Shown in pieces: positions 11,301 to 20,900 of a stretch of 64,000 nucleotides of DNA. Where the stretch lies: the NCBI GenBank assembly GCA_902728285.1, contig CACVBU010000758.1, forward strand, positions 496,001-560,000, in the 5' to 3' direction. How positions within the stretch are numbered: the stretch's first letter is position 1; the number at the start of each line of letters is the position of its first letter. The stretch comes from Clytia hemisphaerica (taxonomy: Eukaryota > Cnidaria > Hydrozoa > Leptothecata > Clytiidae). The notes beneath the pieces were generated by a model that saw only the letters and a list, made by a program, of their open reading frames with translations, ran no database searches and had not been told where the DNA came from. The translations under genes and the position numbers were made by a program.

Positions 11301-11807
11301 AGGTTCAAACGGTATTTCTGTTGGTCTTGGTGGCGTTGGGGTACGAGGAATACATGGGCACGACTGACCTTGTGCACATGCGGATGACTGTGTGTTTGGA
11401 AAACTCTCCTCTACAATACCTAAGTCCTTCATTGCTGTCTGTGATAGGTAGAGTCCCTTGCAATTTTTGGAGATGTACACCATTTGGTTACTCTGGTGGT
11501 CATTGAGTTCGATTTTCAGAAAGAGAGCCCCCATGATCTCGAGTGGGGACCCTGTGATACCAATTGTCTTGTGTCTTGTCGATATCAAGTAGTTTTTGGG
11601 ACAGTTCAATAATGATAAGATTTCTGGTCCTGCCGTGCAGGTTTGGCAGCCAGAATCTGCTACCGCTTGCGTTGCACCCTGTTTTAGTGATGAGGGTGTT
11701 GTCTTTCCAAAACGTTCATGTGTTTGTCTTATAATGTCTACTTTAATATAAACATTTGGTGGCGGTTCGGGTCGTTGAGTACTAAAAGATTGATCTTTCC
11801 ACTCCAT
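8391..11807 (-). CDS. pol: Pol polyprotein: protease, reverse transcriptase, RNase H, integrase
   Basis: An intact frame of 1138 codons counted from the first Met. The aspartic protease has DSG at residues 51-53. RT (about 210-410) shows VVDAWNGYHSL, APMGFHVSGDAYTRRFD and CIDDTLLW, where the usual YVDD box is IDD with both aspartates kept. RNase H (about 515-640) shows TDWSKTGIGF, EGEALAIAFG and VVDHKPL. Integrase has the HHCC finger (HAAHQ ... CRQC) and the DDE residues in VAIDLF, SDGGPPF and NGRAEVGVK. The real product is probably a Gag-Pol fusion, since the frame is open upstream to 11837 and lies -1 to gag. No chromodomain is evident at the C-terminus. Confidence 0.96.
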   Translation of the reverse strand: MEWKDQSFSTQRPEPPPNVYIKVDIIRQTHERFGKTTPSSLKQGATQAVADSGCQTCTAGPEILSLLNCPKNYLISTRHKTIGITGSPLEIMGALFLKIELNDHQSNQMVYISKNCKGLYLSQTAMKDLGIVEESFPNTQSSACAQGQSCPCIPRTPTPPRPTEIPFEPIESNVPKLKDWLLKTFESSAFNHQPLPQMTGEPMKVEFKDDCKPYAVHTPIPVPHHWKERVKQDLDRDVRLGIIEKVPQGTPTEWCARMVVTAKKNGDPRRTVDLQQLNKATLRETHHTPTPFDLVSTIPPSTRKTVVDAWNGYHSLALDENAENAITFITEWGRYRYRRAPMGFHVSGDAYTRRFDDITIDVQQTVRCIDDTLLWDDSIEQSFWHTVDYLKLCNDNGIVFNTNKFQFAQETAEFAGFEITKDGYKPLRKIIEAIQNFPTPKSITDVRSWFGLVNQLAYSFAQARVMEPFRKLLSSKTFYWDEQIEQIFIQSKAEIIKLVQDGVETFVRERPTCLITDWSKTGIGFHLIQKHCNCPQPSKPDCGKEHWKLIFAGSRFTTDSESRYAPIEGEALAIAFGLKRCRMFVMGAPDLTVVVDHKPLINIFNDRELSTIENPRVRNFKEKTLMYSFNIIHFPGKSKVMKVSDIASRNPVKPDDDESSEIAAVMFANTQGNGVKNVSWETVKNHAIFDEECSLLAESITNGFPKSKDQLPMDIRSYWSMKDELYLIQGVPFKGKKMLIPASLRQTVLEGLHAAHQGVSSMLANARERFFWPGLDAAVRVLRDRCRQCNEQAPSQHKEPAISTDPPEYPFQQVAIDLFKLSGFGYIIYVDAYSGWIEVATINYSTFEYIKKVLLMYFSIFGVPRELASDGGPPFDSFEYRNFLTTWNIHRRLSSAYYPQSNGRAEVGVKTAKRILLGNVDPKTGRLDNEKAVKALLTHRNTPCQQTGTSPAVALFGRPVRDHLPIQEIRLQDGWNQIADYREQAMARKQHIALDHSRKPLNPLNVGDTVQIQNQKGSQPTKWHNTGYITETLPNRQYRVMVDGSRRATLRNRRFLRPILESCRRPEVTIDPPQIQQTPTPLLHRDEPSCQPSQPPQKTADEGGQRGAQQEVPTHRRSTRERRPPRALSPKMSGQSHD

Positions 11808-11824
11808 GTGAGATTGGGTTTGTG

Positions 11825-12874
11825 TTATCTTCCCCCCATTGTATAAGGGGCCAAACGAAAATCCCCTTGGAGGTTGGCTGATGCGATGGATGGGGGTTCT
11901 TCCATTTCCTCTTCGGTGACTGCATTGGAGCGAGAAGTGGTGTTTGATCTCTTCTGGCAGACGGCTTGGAAGTGTCCTTTAATCCCACAATTGTTGCATG
12001 TTTTATTGAAGGCAGGGCAGTCCTTTCTTGCCATAGTTTTACCCTCGTGTTGTGTTCTGCCACATCCTTTACAGTTCTGGGTGCTTTTACTTGAGGGGCT
12101 GAATCCTTTTGAACGGCGGTAGGCGGATCTGTTTGCGGCACTGATGCTAGGCTGAGAGTCAGTGGCCCTCATGAGGTCGGTGGACTCTTCGGTGGCTTCA
12201 AGGCATTGGAGACGTTCGACTTTCTGTTCAAGTGTTGGTAGCAGCGGAGACTCTGATAGAATACGGGATTGGTGTTGTTGGTTCTTTAACCCTGAGATGA
12301 GTTGTTGTGTTATCATGTCATTGGAATAGTTTATTTCAATCTCAGGTTCGTGTGTCGTGCAGGTAACTTTGAACTGGCAAAGAACGGCTTGGGATTTAAG
12401 GCGGGCAACGTACTGGGTAACTGTCTCGCCGTCCATCTGGGTTAAACGGAAGAAGTTAATTCGGTGGACCTCTTTGTGGGTACCTTTGACTGCTACACGT
12501 TTGATGTGGTCGAGTAGGTTTGCTTCGGATGATGTGTCGAGGGTATCAGACCCAATGTATTCGAATAAAAGTTTATTAACCTCCTGGGAGCATGATGCAC
12601 GAAGCTCCATACGTAAAATGTTCTGATCAGTGATACCTGTCATTGCCTTGTAACGGTTCCAACTGTCTTTAAACAATTCCCATTCTCGTTCGTCAGTATT
12701 TATGTTGATAATTGGGCGATCCGGGGCTTTGGTTTTTGGCCTGGCATTGGCTGGTCCGTTGTTTGGTTGCTGGTTGGCACGTAGTACTGCATTTTCTGTT
12801 TGTAAGGTTTGGAGTTGCTCCATTTGTTGCCTCATCATTTCGATCATTTGTTGAAATTGATCATTCGTCGCCAT
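11825..12874 (-). CDS. gag: Gag with two zinc knuckles
   Basis: 349 codons from MATNDQFQQMIEMMRQQ. An N-terminal Gln-rich, likely coiled-coil stretch (residues 1-35) precedes a capsid-like region of about 55-235. A first, irregular Cys-His cluster starts at C268 and a canonical CX2CX4HX4C knuckle, CNNCGIKGHFQAVC, covers 293-306. Gag packages the element's RNA. The C-terminus reads APYTMGGR-stop and overlaps the frameshift site. Start chosen as the first Met after the leader. Confidence 0.95.
   Translation of the reverse strand: MATNDQFQQMIEMMRQQMEQLQTLQTENAVLRANQQPNNGPANARPKTKAPDRPIININTDEREWELFKDSWNRYKAMTGITDQNILRMELRASCSQEVNKLLFEYIGSDTLDTSSEANLLDHIKRVAVKGTHKEVHRINFFRLTQMDGETVTQYVARLKSQAVLCQFKVTCTTHEPEIEINYSNDMITQQLISGLKNQQHQSRILSESPLLPTLEQKVERLQCLEATEESTDLMRATDSQPSISAANRSAYRRSKGFSPSSKSTQNCKGCGRTQHEGKTMARKDCPAFNKTCNNCGIKGHFQAVCQKRSNTTSRSNAVTEEEMEEPPSIASANLQGDFRLAPYTMGGR
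11831..11837 (-). promoter_or_regulatory. Predicted -1 ribosomal frameshift site joining gag to pol
   Basis: The last gag codons are ATG GGG GGA AGA TAA. The heptamer G GGG GGA fits the X XXY YYZ rule in the gag frame. A -1 slip gives GGG GGG AAG ATA ACA, which is the open pol frame and runs on through the pol Met at 11807. Gag frame positions are 1 mod 3 and pol 2 mod 3 on the minus strand, a -1 relation. I did not identify a definite downstream stem or pseudoknot. Confidence 0.8.
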
Positions 12875-13137
12875 GTTTGTTGTTGTTTGAGTTTCGAAAT
12901 CGAAAGTTGTTTTGGCGGATTGTTTCTAGCGTTGGCGTGTGTGTTCGTGGGCGGGCGGTGTCTTCGTTAGGTTGACGGGCGGCGCTCGCTGGATTATGGT
13001 TTACGGGTTATGGTGAGTGTGACCACGTCTACCAAAACAAGATGGCGAACAAGGCGAGTGGCGTACCTTGTGGAATCGTGTAGGATGGTTGACAATCGGT
13101 GAGTGTTCGCTATATTTTGAGTTTTCCTTCAGAAGTA

Positions 13138-13154
13138 TCCCACTTCTGACACCA
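13138..13154 (-). promoter_or_regulatory. Primer binding site for tRNA-Leu
   Basis: Directly next to the 5' LTR the minus strand reads TGGTGTCAGAAGTGGGA. This is complementary to the 3' end of a eukaryotic tRNA-Leu (acceptor ending TCTGACA plus CCA), as I recall the insect tRNA-Leu(CAG) sequence. Confidence 0.85.
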
Positions 13155-13322
13155 TGCAGAGTTCGTGGAAAACTTAATAAGAGTTTGATAGCAAACGGAT
13201 GGAATAGTAAATCAATATAGACGAATGAATTACAAAGCTGATAAACGTGTCTTCCCTGTATGATACATGAACTAAAAGAGACCCTGGTCATATGGACCAG
13301 GATATAAATGATAAACTCTACA
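13155..13322 (-). repeat. 5' LTR (168 bp)
   Basis: Same TG...CA ends and sequence as 8205-8348, plus 24 bp (ttgatagcaaacggatggaa and a few more bases). The extra block is bounded by agt repeats, which suggests the other LTR lost it by slippage or microhomology. Confidence 0.96.
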
Positions 13323-13839
13323 AAAAGTCCCCAAAAGTCAACTATGTCAGATACACATTTTGAAAATTAGTAAATTTGGGACCCTGATATCTTCAGAGCA
13401 TAAAAAAGGGACCGTGATCAGTGGCACCTCGACGTAACTAATTTTCTCTAAGTGCCCTCCTCCCGAATAAATCACATTAAATCAGGACACAAAGATGTAA
13501 AAAGTGTTTAAAGTATTATATATAAGGGTCTGGACCTCTAGGAAGACAAATCAAGAAAGAAAATAATGGACAAAGAAAGATTATATATTTTTTTGAATTA
13601 CAAAAATAAACAGAAAATTACAGCTGCAAAGAAAGTACAAAATGGTGCAAAATTACATGCGATTAATAATAAGTATCAAAGAAATGTTCATGTTTAAAAA
13701 ATTATAAATTGATTTGAAGTAACTAACAATTCTCTCTGACATAAAAGTGACGTGTATACAAAATATTATATTCCCTAGCATACGATAGCACTGAACATTA
13801 AAATTATTTTATTTACAAAAACATGGTACACAAAATAAT
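13323..13839. other. Intergenic and 3' flank of the 382-aa gene
   Basis: The target duplication aaaag starts it. The rest is AT-rich with no reading frame. The end of the minus-strand transcript from 14988 probably lies near 13790. Confidence 0.5.
13808..13813 (-). terminator. Polyadenylation signal AATAAA
   Basis: AATAAA on the minus strand, 27 bases beyond the stop codon of the 382-residue gene ending at 13840. Confidence 0.65.
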
Positions 13840-14988
13840 TCACTTTTTGCACAAATCATCATTTATATGTTCGAACAGCTCCTCGCCAGTCTCAATAGTT
13901 TTAGCGTTAACATCATCGAAACATTTCTCTATCCCTTTCGATAAAAATTGCCGGTAGTATAAGTCTTGCTTTTCAATAAATTGTGGACAATAATGCTGCG
14001 ATTCTTCCCCGAATAAAATTTGGATGTAAACATATCTTTTGTTCTTTTCCTTGTAAAGGGGATGGTTTTTCCAATGAAACTCAGTTCTACTCAACTGCCC
14101 GTCTGATGATAGTTTCATGCCTTTCCAGTAAGAAGAAAAATGAATTTCTAATGGTTCTTGGTTTACTTTAGAACGATGGTCGTTTACTTTTCTTAAAATG
14201 GCCGACGCCATTGGAACATAGGTAAATTTCATATAAAGAACAGTGATGAATATCTTTCGAATCTCCTTCATGCAATCATCAGTGAAAAAATTTCTCTTAG
14301 ACATGACCCAACGGTACGTCATATTGTAAACATCAAAGTCCGGATTTTTTATGACATCGAATAGTGTCTTAATGACTTGGTGCTGCATTGTAATACCAGT
14401 CATAATTTGTGTTTCAATATTTCGATTTAATGGAAGCCAATCTATTGGTTTATATTGAGAATATGTCCTATAAATGATAACTGCCCATTGTCTCTCTTCC
14501 TGCAGTAACTCCAGATATACGAGAATTTCATCAGCAAAACGGACATCATCTCCCATAAGGACAATAGTTTGTTTAATGTTTTTGTTATCTCCCATGATTT
14601 TGTCATCATAAAGCTGCTTTATTAGTTCGGCGATTCTACGCCATTCGTTCTTATATCGAGAGTATTCTAATCGAAAACTGTTTGTTCGTAATTGAAATTG
14701 ATTGATATTATAGTTCTTTCTCAATCTGACTATGTCAAAACCGTCGAAGTAGTTTACCATAAAACATGCTTCATTGTCAAGTAAATCGTTGAATTCTTGC
14801 AAGAAAAAACTGTCATCTAAAGTACGATCAAAACCACCAAAATAATGGTAATGAAAGGTTATGAAGGTGACGTTCCTGAACTCTGAACACCCTAACATTG
14901 AAAAATCGTCGAAATTCTGCACAACACCATTGGAAGTTGTAAAATAAACACATGTTGATATCACGAATATCAGTGTTACATGAAACAT
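13840..14988 (-). CDS. Secreted protein of unknown function, 382 residues, intronless
   Basis: An uninterrupted single-exon frame. Residues 1-20 (MFHVTLIFVISTCVYFTTSN) look like a cleavable signal peptide. No hydrophobic segment follows, so the product is probably secreted or lumenal. The mature part has six cysteines (in LGCSEF, EACFM, DDCMKE, HYCPQF, EKCFDD and DDLCKK) and N-glycosylation sequons NVT and NMT. It is rich in aromatic and charged residues. I do not recognise the family. Other genes here have introns, so this could be a retrocopy, but there is no poly(A) tail or target duplication to support that. A polyadenylation signal follows at 13813-13808. Confidence 0.85.
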   Translation of the reverse strand: MFHVTLIFVISTCVYFTTSNGVVQNFDDFSMLGCSEFRNVTFITFHYHYFGGFDRTLDDSFFLQEFNDLLDNEACFMVNYFDGFDIVRLRKNYNINQFQLRTNSFRLEYSRYKNEWRRIAELIKQLYDDKIMGDNKNIKQTIVLMGDDVRFADEILVYLELLQEERQWAVIIYRTYSQYKPIDWLPLNRNIETQIMTGITMQHQVIKTLFDVIKNPDFDVYNMTYRWVMSKRNFFTDDCMKEIRKIFITVLYMKFTYVPMASAILRKVNDHRSKVNQEPLEIHFSSYWKGMKLSSDGQLSRTEFHWKNHPLYKEKNKRYVYIQILFGEESQHYCPQFIEKQDLYYRQFLSKGIEKCFDDVNAKTIETGEELFEHINDDLCKK

Positions 14989-15103
14989 GTTTGTTTTCTT
15001 CTTATTTCGCCTTTAAACGTTTCCAGTGTCGACGATAGAGTGATATTACTGCTACTTTGGATCTAATCTCATTGTTTTTTTGCCTTCTCCCTTTTGGGAC
15101 AAG

Positions 15104-16055
15104 ATGGAGTTTTTTCAAGCTCTTATTTGATTTTGTTGGTCGTTAACCAGTAATAAAACAATTTTGTTACTTTTTCTAAAGAACGCGCCATTCTAATTAC
15201 TTCAAATGACCATTAAGAAAAAATCTGGAAGCCGCATTAATTGCCCTTAAGAGACCACGTCTAAATGACCAACTCGACTCTGCTCGTTTAATTCTTTTTA
15301 GAAATGGTGTAACATAGATTTTAATAGAAAAGAGACATTGGTCGTGTTCAGACCAAGGTTTAAAGCAATTAGGTCTGCATGTTTCTTTTATATTCCTTTT
15401 GTATTCAACGGCACGCTCCTCATTAGTTAAACCAAAGTTTAAAAAGGAATCACCCTCTGGTTTAAAGAAAAAGTTTTTACGATATTATCACAGTTTTCTG
15501 AATAGACGAAATCAGAATTTTCAAGCGAAAAGCATGCTCCTTTTGTAAATTATGAAAGGAGAACGTGAAATTTATGACTTAGAGACGCTCGGAGCTTCTC
15601 TAGCAGTAATGGCTTCAACGAACACGAATTAGTGTTTTGCAGAGGGATTCCCTGAAATATTTTTTGTTTCAAAGTATCTCAAGAGAGAAGATGACATGAT
15701 TTCAAATTAGGAAAGGACATTCCTCGAGATCGCCAATCGATGATGACAAAAGAAAAGTGATTATAATTGAATTCCCATATCAACAAAATAGTACTTAAAC
15801 CTTAAACTTAAACTTTCAGGTCTGAACACGACCATTCACATATCCCGTGAGAATGCCTCTTTTCATTTTTAATAGCTTTCTTTTATCACTTTTTAATGAT
15901 TTTAGACGAATAAATTTGTAACTTTTTTGATTTTCAATTTTACTATTCTATAGCACTGATGATGGAAAGACCGAAAAGCTTTTGCTAATTTTAAATGTTG
16001 TTGTTTTTTATTTTTTCAAATGACCAATTATTGAAGTATCTTATAAAAACTCCAT
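15104..16055. mobile_element. GATGGAGTTTTT-terminated MITE, interrupted by an 803-bp insertion
   Basis: The ends (atggagttttttcaagctct and aaaactccat) match the intact ~150-bp copies at 20394-20536 and 21288-21436. Here the element is split. The segment 15212-16014 is inserted between two copies of the 11-bp direct repeat TTCAAATGACC (15201-15211 and 16015-16025), which occurs once in the intact copies, so it is a target duplication. Confidence 0.85.
15340..15833. mobile_element. Second-level nested MITE with GGTCGTGTTCAGACC termini
   Basis: A 494-bp element inside the 15212-16014 insertion. Its 15-bp termini are perfect inverted copies of GGTCGTGTTCAGACC and its flanks carry a 3-bp duplication ATT (15337-15339 and 15834-15836). 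Three-base duplications suggest a PIF/Harbinger-like mobiliser, though the usual target is TWA. Confidence 0.75.
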
Positions 16056-16239
16056 TTCATCTTTCCCTTTCACTTAAAAAAAAATAATTAAAAGTAATTA
16101 AATAAAAAGGGGAAAAATGAAATTAATGTTGCGTTTGCTTAAATTACTTTACTTTGTCGCTACCTCGTTAAAACAGACTAATGATGCGATAAGATCACGT
16201 GGAAAAATTTCTTGTCTACATGTCTCATTTTTGTTGAAT

Positions 16240-16482
16240 TACACGTTTTTTATAAGAACATCCAAAATGTTTGAAACCTTCGGATGTTCTAAACTTTATT
16301 TTTTTTTAAGCTTAAAAATGTTCTTAACATATCCTTATTTTGACCGTTTTGTGAATGTTTTGACCATTTTCCTAAGAAATAGGGTGTTTTTGAGTCCGAA
16401 AAGCCTCAAAATGTTCTTAACTTGCTCTTAACATTTTGGCCAGCGAAGTGTTATGTTCTTATATAGTTTAAAAAAAGGTGTA
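16240..16482. mobile_element. TACACG-family MITE
   Basis: It starts tacacgttttttataagaac and ends agtttaaaaaaaggtgta, with internal words ttaagaaca / tgttcttaac. It is in the opposite sense to the copy at 7241. Confidence 0.75.
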
Positions 16483-16821
16483 TGTAAAGAAAATAAGAAT
16501 TTACAAGCTTAAACAGACTGCGGTACTGATCTAATAATAATCTAAGGTAATAAAAGACAATAAAGGATATTCAAGCTAATGGACAATCCAAAAAATATTT
16601 AAGCCTGAAAAAAAGCAACCTAAAAATCAGCCAAAATTTACTGGTTCTTATATACAGTAATGATAGAGCAATGTATTTGACAAACGAAAATGGGGTCCTA
16701 CTTTTTATCATTTCAATTTAAAATTCCACTTTTTGTATTTGCTTTAGATGTACTGTTTTCATTTACCCTTGGATTAAATATCTAGTAAGTCGCTTATTTT
16801 GATGTTTTTTTAAAAAAGTTT

Positions 16822-17087
16822 TACACACTTTTTTTTATAAGAATACACTTCATAAGAATGTCCATGATGAAAATGGTCAAAAAATTAAGAATATGCTAAG
16901 AATATCACCATCATAGAATTTTGCTACTCAAGCTAGGAATGCCATTTTTAGACCATTTTAAATTATAAATTGTCAATTAGGATCATAAACTAAGAATGCT
17001 GTAAGAATATTTTAGGATGATTTTCCCTAAACGTTAAGAATATCCATGATAAAATGATTTACACCATTCTTGTAAAAAAAGCGTGTA
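16822..17087. mobile_element. TACACG-family MITE, diverged subfamily
   Basis: Termini tacacacttttttttataag and gtaaaaaaagcgtgta. Interior words are ttaagaatat rather than ttaagaacat. A fragment of the same subfamily lies at 30355-30480. Confidence 0.65.
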
Positions 17088-17320
17088 AATGTTATTTGAG
17101 CTAGGAGTTCAAGTATGTGGTATATGGTTACAATTTTTTGCTTACATACGATTTTATTGAGGAACTTGCCTGCATACATATTGTCATCGAATTTATCAAG
17201 TTAAATTGTATTTTGATAGGAGGGTATAGGTATTTTGATAGGGGAATTTGATTTAAAACTGTATCGAGCCTTGATGTAAATTAATATATCGGTTTAATTA
17301 AAATATGAACAGGGTCAGGA

Positions 17321-17466
17321 CAGGGCCGGCGAAACTGGGGGGCCGGGGGGCCATGGTCACCCCCACATTTTTGCTAAGAAAGGCCCGTCGGCGCCAACCA
17401 TGGTGGCGCCTCCTTAGACACTTACTATTTGGCCCCTCCACTTTCAAAATTGATTCGCCGGCCCTG
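17321..17466. mobile_element. MITE with CAGGGCCGGCGAA termini and a 5-bp duplication
   Basis: 146 bp with 13-bp perfect inverted ends CAGGGCCGGCGAA. CAGGA lies directly on both sides (17316-17320, 17467-17471). Termini of this type are common in hAT-like elements. A second copy begins at 63808 in reverse internal order and runs toward the right window edge. Confidence 0.8.
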
Positions 17467-17559
17467 CAGGAGACATTTCTATATATGGGAGACGGGGAGT
17501 TGGACATTTTCCTTTGAAACAAGGAGTCTTTGTTTGGAAGTAGTCGTTGCTAAGGGAAC

Positions 17560-17644
17560 GACAACACTTTCAAGGGGATATTATGGCTTGTGATGTGATC
17601 GCAGAAATTATGTTCATCATAATGTTTTTAGATTCTCGATACCA
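17560..17644 (+). other. Possible 5' untranslated exon of the nrf-6-like gene
   Basis: A good donor (acca|gtaagt, 17645) lies 73 bases before the acceptor (tcaccag, ending 17717) of the first coding exon. The upstream boundary is not visible. ATGs in this stretch are out of frame with the main ORF, so it would be untranslated. The acceptor could instead take a trans-spliced leader. Confidence 0.35.
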
Positions 17645-17731
17645 GTAAGTTGATTATATCGCTAAAAATGAAAATCATGTTTTTCAATGAAACATTAAGT
17701 CGTTTTAATCTCACCAGGAATACAAATAAAG

Positions 17732-17953
17732 ATGAGCAGTGCATTCTGGTTGATCAGTTTGCTAGTCGCTACGGCAACCATGGTTAATGGAGCATCCCCA
17801 TTGGACAATCTTGCCAAATCCATGCATGATGCGAAAACTTATGAAGAATTCGAGGCAATTTTCAAGACGGTGAAATGGCAAACAGATGTTTTTGGAAATG
17901 AAGATTTTCAAAAAGGATTGATCAAAGCTGGCTTCAATAAAAATTATGTCAAG
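17732..17953 (+). CDS. nrf-6-like: nrf-6-like exon 1 (signal peptide)
   Basis: It starts with ATG 14 bases after a good acceptor and encodes MSSAFWLISLLVATATMVNG, a clear signal peptide. It ends YVK at donor gtattg in phase 0. Confidence 0.9.
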
Positions 17954-20900
17954 GTATTGATGATATGATTGACTACATACAGAGAGATTTCTTAGAAATA
18001 TGAGTTCTTATCTTCTAGGACCAAATGTTATGACCTTTCAATTTTTTATACAAATGATGTGTTCTGATTTCTCAACTCTAAGTGAGGCACAAAAATACTT
18101 CAGATGGTGATAAAAGCATGAAATTTGGCACAGATGATCCTTAGAGGGTCTAAAACTTAATTTTAAGCAGTAACACGAAATTTTCCCACCTGGCCACCTG
18201 CAAGATGATGTCATCAGGTGGCTGGGCAAAAATTTTTTTTGAAAATATTCAAAATCTGATGGTTTCAGCGGAAAGAGCATGAAATGCTGATGAAAATTGA
18301 TGTATAAAACATACCTTGAAAATCTTCCTTTTAAAAGTTATGAAGGTTGGAAGTTTTGTGATGACGTAATCATAAGCCTTTCCAGACAAAACCTAAAAAT
18401 CCCGTAATAAGGAAACTAGTAGACCAAATTTGGTTTTTTTTTTACATGAATCTATGTCAGAAATCGAAATTCCTTCTGACGTTGGGCTTGACATAAGAAG
18501 GCTTGAAACATCCAAAAAAAATTAGTTGGTTGTACATTGTGTTCCTGAAGGGAGGAAGCTGCCTTGATTTGCCTTGTAAACCTCAAAATCTAAGTTTAAG
18601 TATTCTGTAGGATTTAAAACTTTTAATTCAATTTGCACCTCAGAATCAGAAAAAGTAATGAATTTTGGTATGAATTCATGAATAAAGCATCAAATTTGGT
18701 CAGTTTTTTCCAAAATTACGAGGTTTTTAAGTTTTGCCTGGAAAAGCTTGTGATGACGTTATCACAAAACTTTCAACCTCCATTACTTTTGATAGGAAGA
18801 TTTTCAAGGCATATTTTATACCTTAATTTTCATCAGCATTTCATGCACTTGCCGCTGAAACCATCAGATTTTGAATATTTTCAAAAAATATATAATTTTT
18901 GCCAAGCCACATGATGACGTCAACTGGCAGGTGGCCAGGTGGGAAAATTTGGTGTTACTGTTTTTTACTTTGTTTTCCTCCACGAAAAATGTTTTCTGAA
19001 AATTTCTAGGGTTACTAGGCAACAAAATTACATCAATTTTCTCTTGGTTATACCCCTGTCTCTTTAAAAGATGTGTTCTGAAGCTTTCTAGGATTACCTA
19101 GACAGAACACGTTAGATGTCCTTAATTATACCCCTATCTCGTCAGAACACATCATCCTTTCTAGCTGATTGATTTTCGAAGATATGATCAGAGCAGATGA
19201 AAATTTCTAGCTGAAATATGCTCTTAGAACACATCATAAAAAAGGTCGACCCGCCGGCTGCTTTCGTACATATCCGGCTGTAGAACTATACTGTTTATCT
19301 TACTACTTTACTGTACAAGGGAACATTTAACCTCCAGCATGTAACCTAATTCGAATTTGGAAAGTTTATTTCTTTAACTTATTTTATTTTGGTAATTATG
19401 CTACATCCCATATCAATCCCCATCAAATTTCAGTCCGTTATTTTTATCAGGCCCATTGGAAGCGGAGAGACTGGGAAGACTTCAGCCTCCCCCTTTTACA
19501 GCTGTTCCGCTGGGCCTGTGTAACACCACTGGCTGAAAAAATCCTACCGGTTTTGTGAGAAAAGGGTGTTCTTTAGTGATGCCTTATTCAGTTGGTCAGT
19601 CAGTCCACCTCTAAAATTACCATTCAAAATGGTTCAGTTGTGAATCATGGTACCAAACCCTCCACCGTATCGAGGACTTTCGTTTTCTAATTTTTTTTCC
19701 GAGGACACCGCCGCCACCGCCGCAGAAAGGCTATCGTAATACTTTCGCTAAGCGAAATTAAAAAAGCCAAAGTTCGATCTATGGTACGAAATTAATTGAC
19801 TTTAAGCTTACCACCGGGCACTCATCCGTCAATTTAGTCAGCAGAGATTCCTTTATGATCATTTAAAAAATCATCATTCTGCTTCATAACATTTTACAGG
19901 TCTTAGCCGGAGTTGATATCGTCCCTTTGGTTGACACCAAAAAGATGTACGCAACTCTCAAACAAAGTAAAAATGCAACTTCTGACGTCATGTTTATGAC
20001 GTTTTTTCAAAACATTGATGTGATGAAAGCTATGGAGAATTTGGATTGGCAATCTTTGCTAGCCAGTGGTGGTATTTCTGATGATACTGTCTTTGTGCCA
20101 GGTGATAAAGGTTTCTATTAATTTGCGACCTCCTTGAAATCCCTCTCCGAGGGACCCGATTTGAAAACGAACGGATGTGCAGATAAAGTTGAGGGCATAG
20201 ATTTATAAAGCCTGAAGGGCTAGATGGCTTGTTTAAAGCCATCGCAGGCAAAAAAAATTGAATATCGGAAAAAATATTGTTGCTATTGTCTTCGAAAACC
20301 CGCGAAGCTTTTGATTGGTCAAGCGCTGAAATTCTATTGTAATGTCACGTGACTAGGATTTCCTACCTAACTATGGCACACTTTTCAGATGACATGGAGT
20401 TTTTATAAGATACTTTAATAATTGGTCATTTGAAGTAATAAAAATGACGCGTTCTTTAGAAAAAGTAACAAAATTGTTTTATTACTGTTTAACGACCAAC
20501 CAAATCAAATAAGAGCTTGTAAAAACTCCATTTCGTCCCACACTTTTCAGCAAAAGTTTGACATCTAGCCCTTCGGGCTTTATAAATCTATGGTGAGGGT
20601 CTTAACCCTATTATTAGGGACCTATAGCGTCTAGGATGGCGACTTGAATGAGGAGGTGAAATATATCATAAAATCAGATGGCAATTTTTATCCGATTTTA
20701 TCTAGATTTAATATCACGTGGACAAATTTGAAATGTAGTCAAGTTTTTGTAAAAAAAATAACGATATAATTCATGAGGGATTCATATCATTCAAAACTAT
20801 CATATTTTCCTTTACCGTCTTTGTCCCAAAGAATTTTCAAGTCGTTTGGAGATTTGAAAACGTCCATTAATTACCCAATTAAAATTCACTATTCTCATGA

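Larger units (their letters stand above)
8205..13322 (-). mobile_element. Complete Ty3/Gypsy LTR retrotransposon
   Basis: A 5118-bp element transcribed on the minus strand. From its 5' end it has a 5' LTR (13322-13155), a tRNA-Leu primer site, gag (12874-11825), pol (11807-8391: protease, RT, RNase H, integrase), a polypurine tract, and a 3' LTR (8348-8205). Both flanks carry the 5-bp duplication aaaag (8200-8204 and 13323-13327). The LTRs look identical apart from one 24-bp indel, and both ORFs are uninterrupted. Insertion is therefore recent and the copy may be competent. The domain order PR-RT-RH-IN defines Ty3/Gypsy. Confidence 0.97.

Noticed and set aside
15956..15985. Hammerhead-ribozyme-like core (ctgatga ... 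gaaa)
   Set aside because: The ten bases between the two core boxes do not form a proper stem II and I could not find pairing stems I and III.
17305..17517. Overlapping frames on both strands, about 70 codons each
   Set aside because: They lie across the CAGGGCCGGCGAA MITE, whose GC-rich termini remove stop codons.
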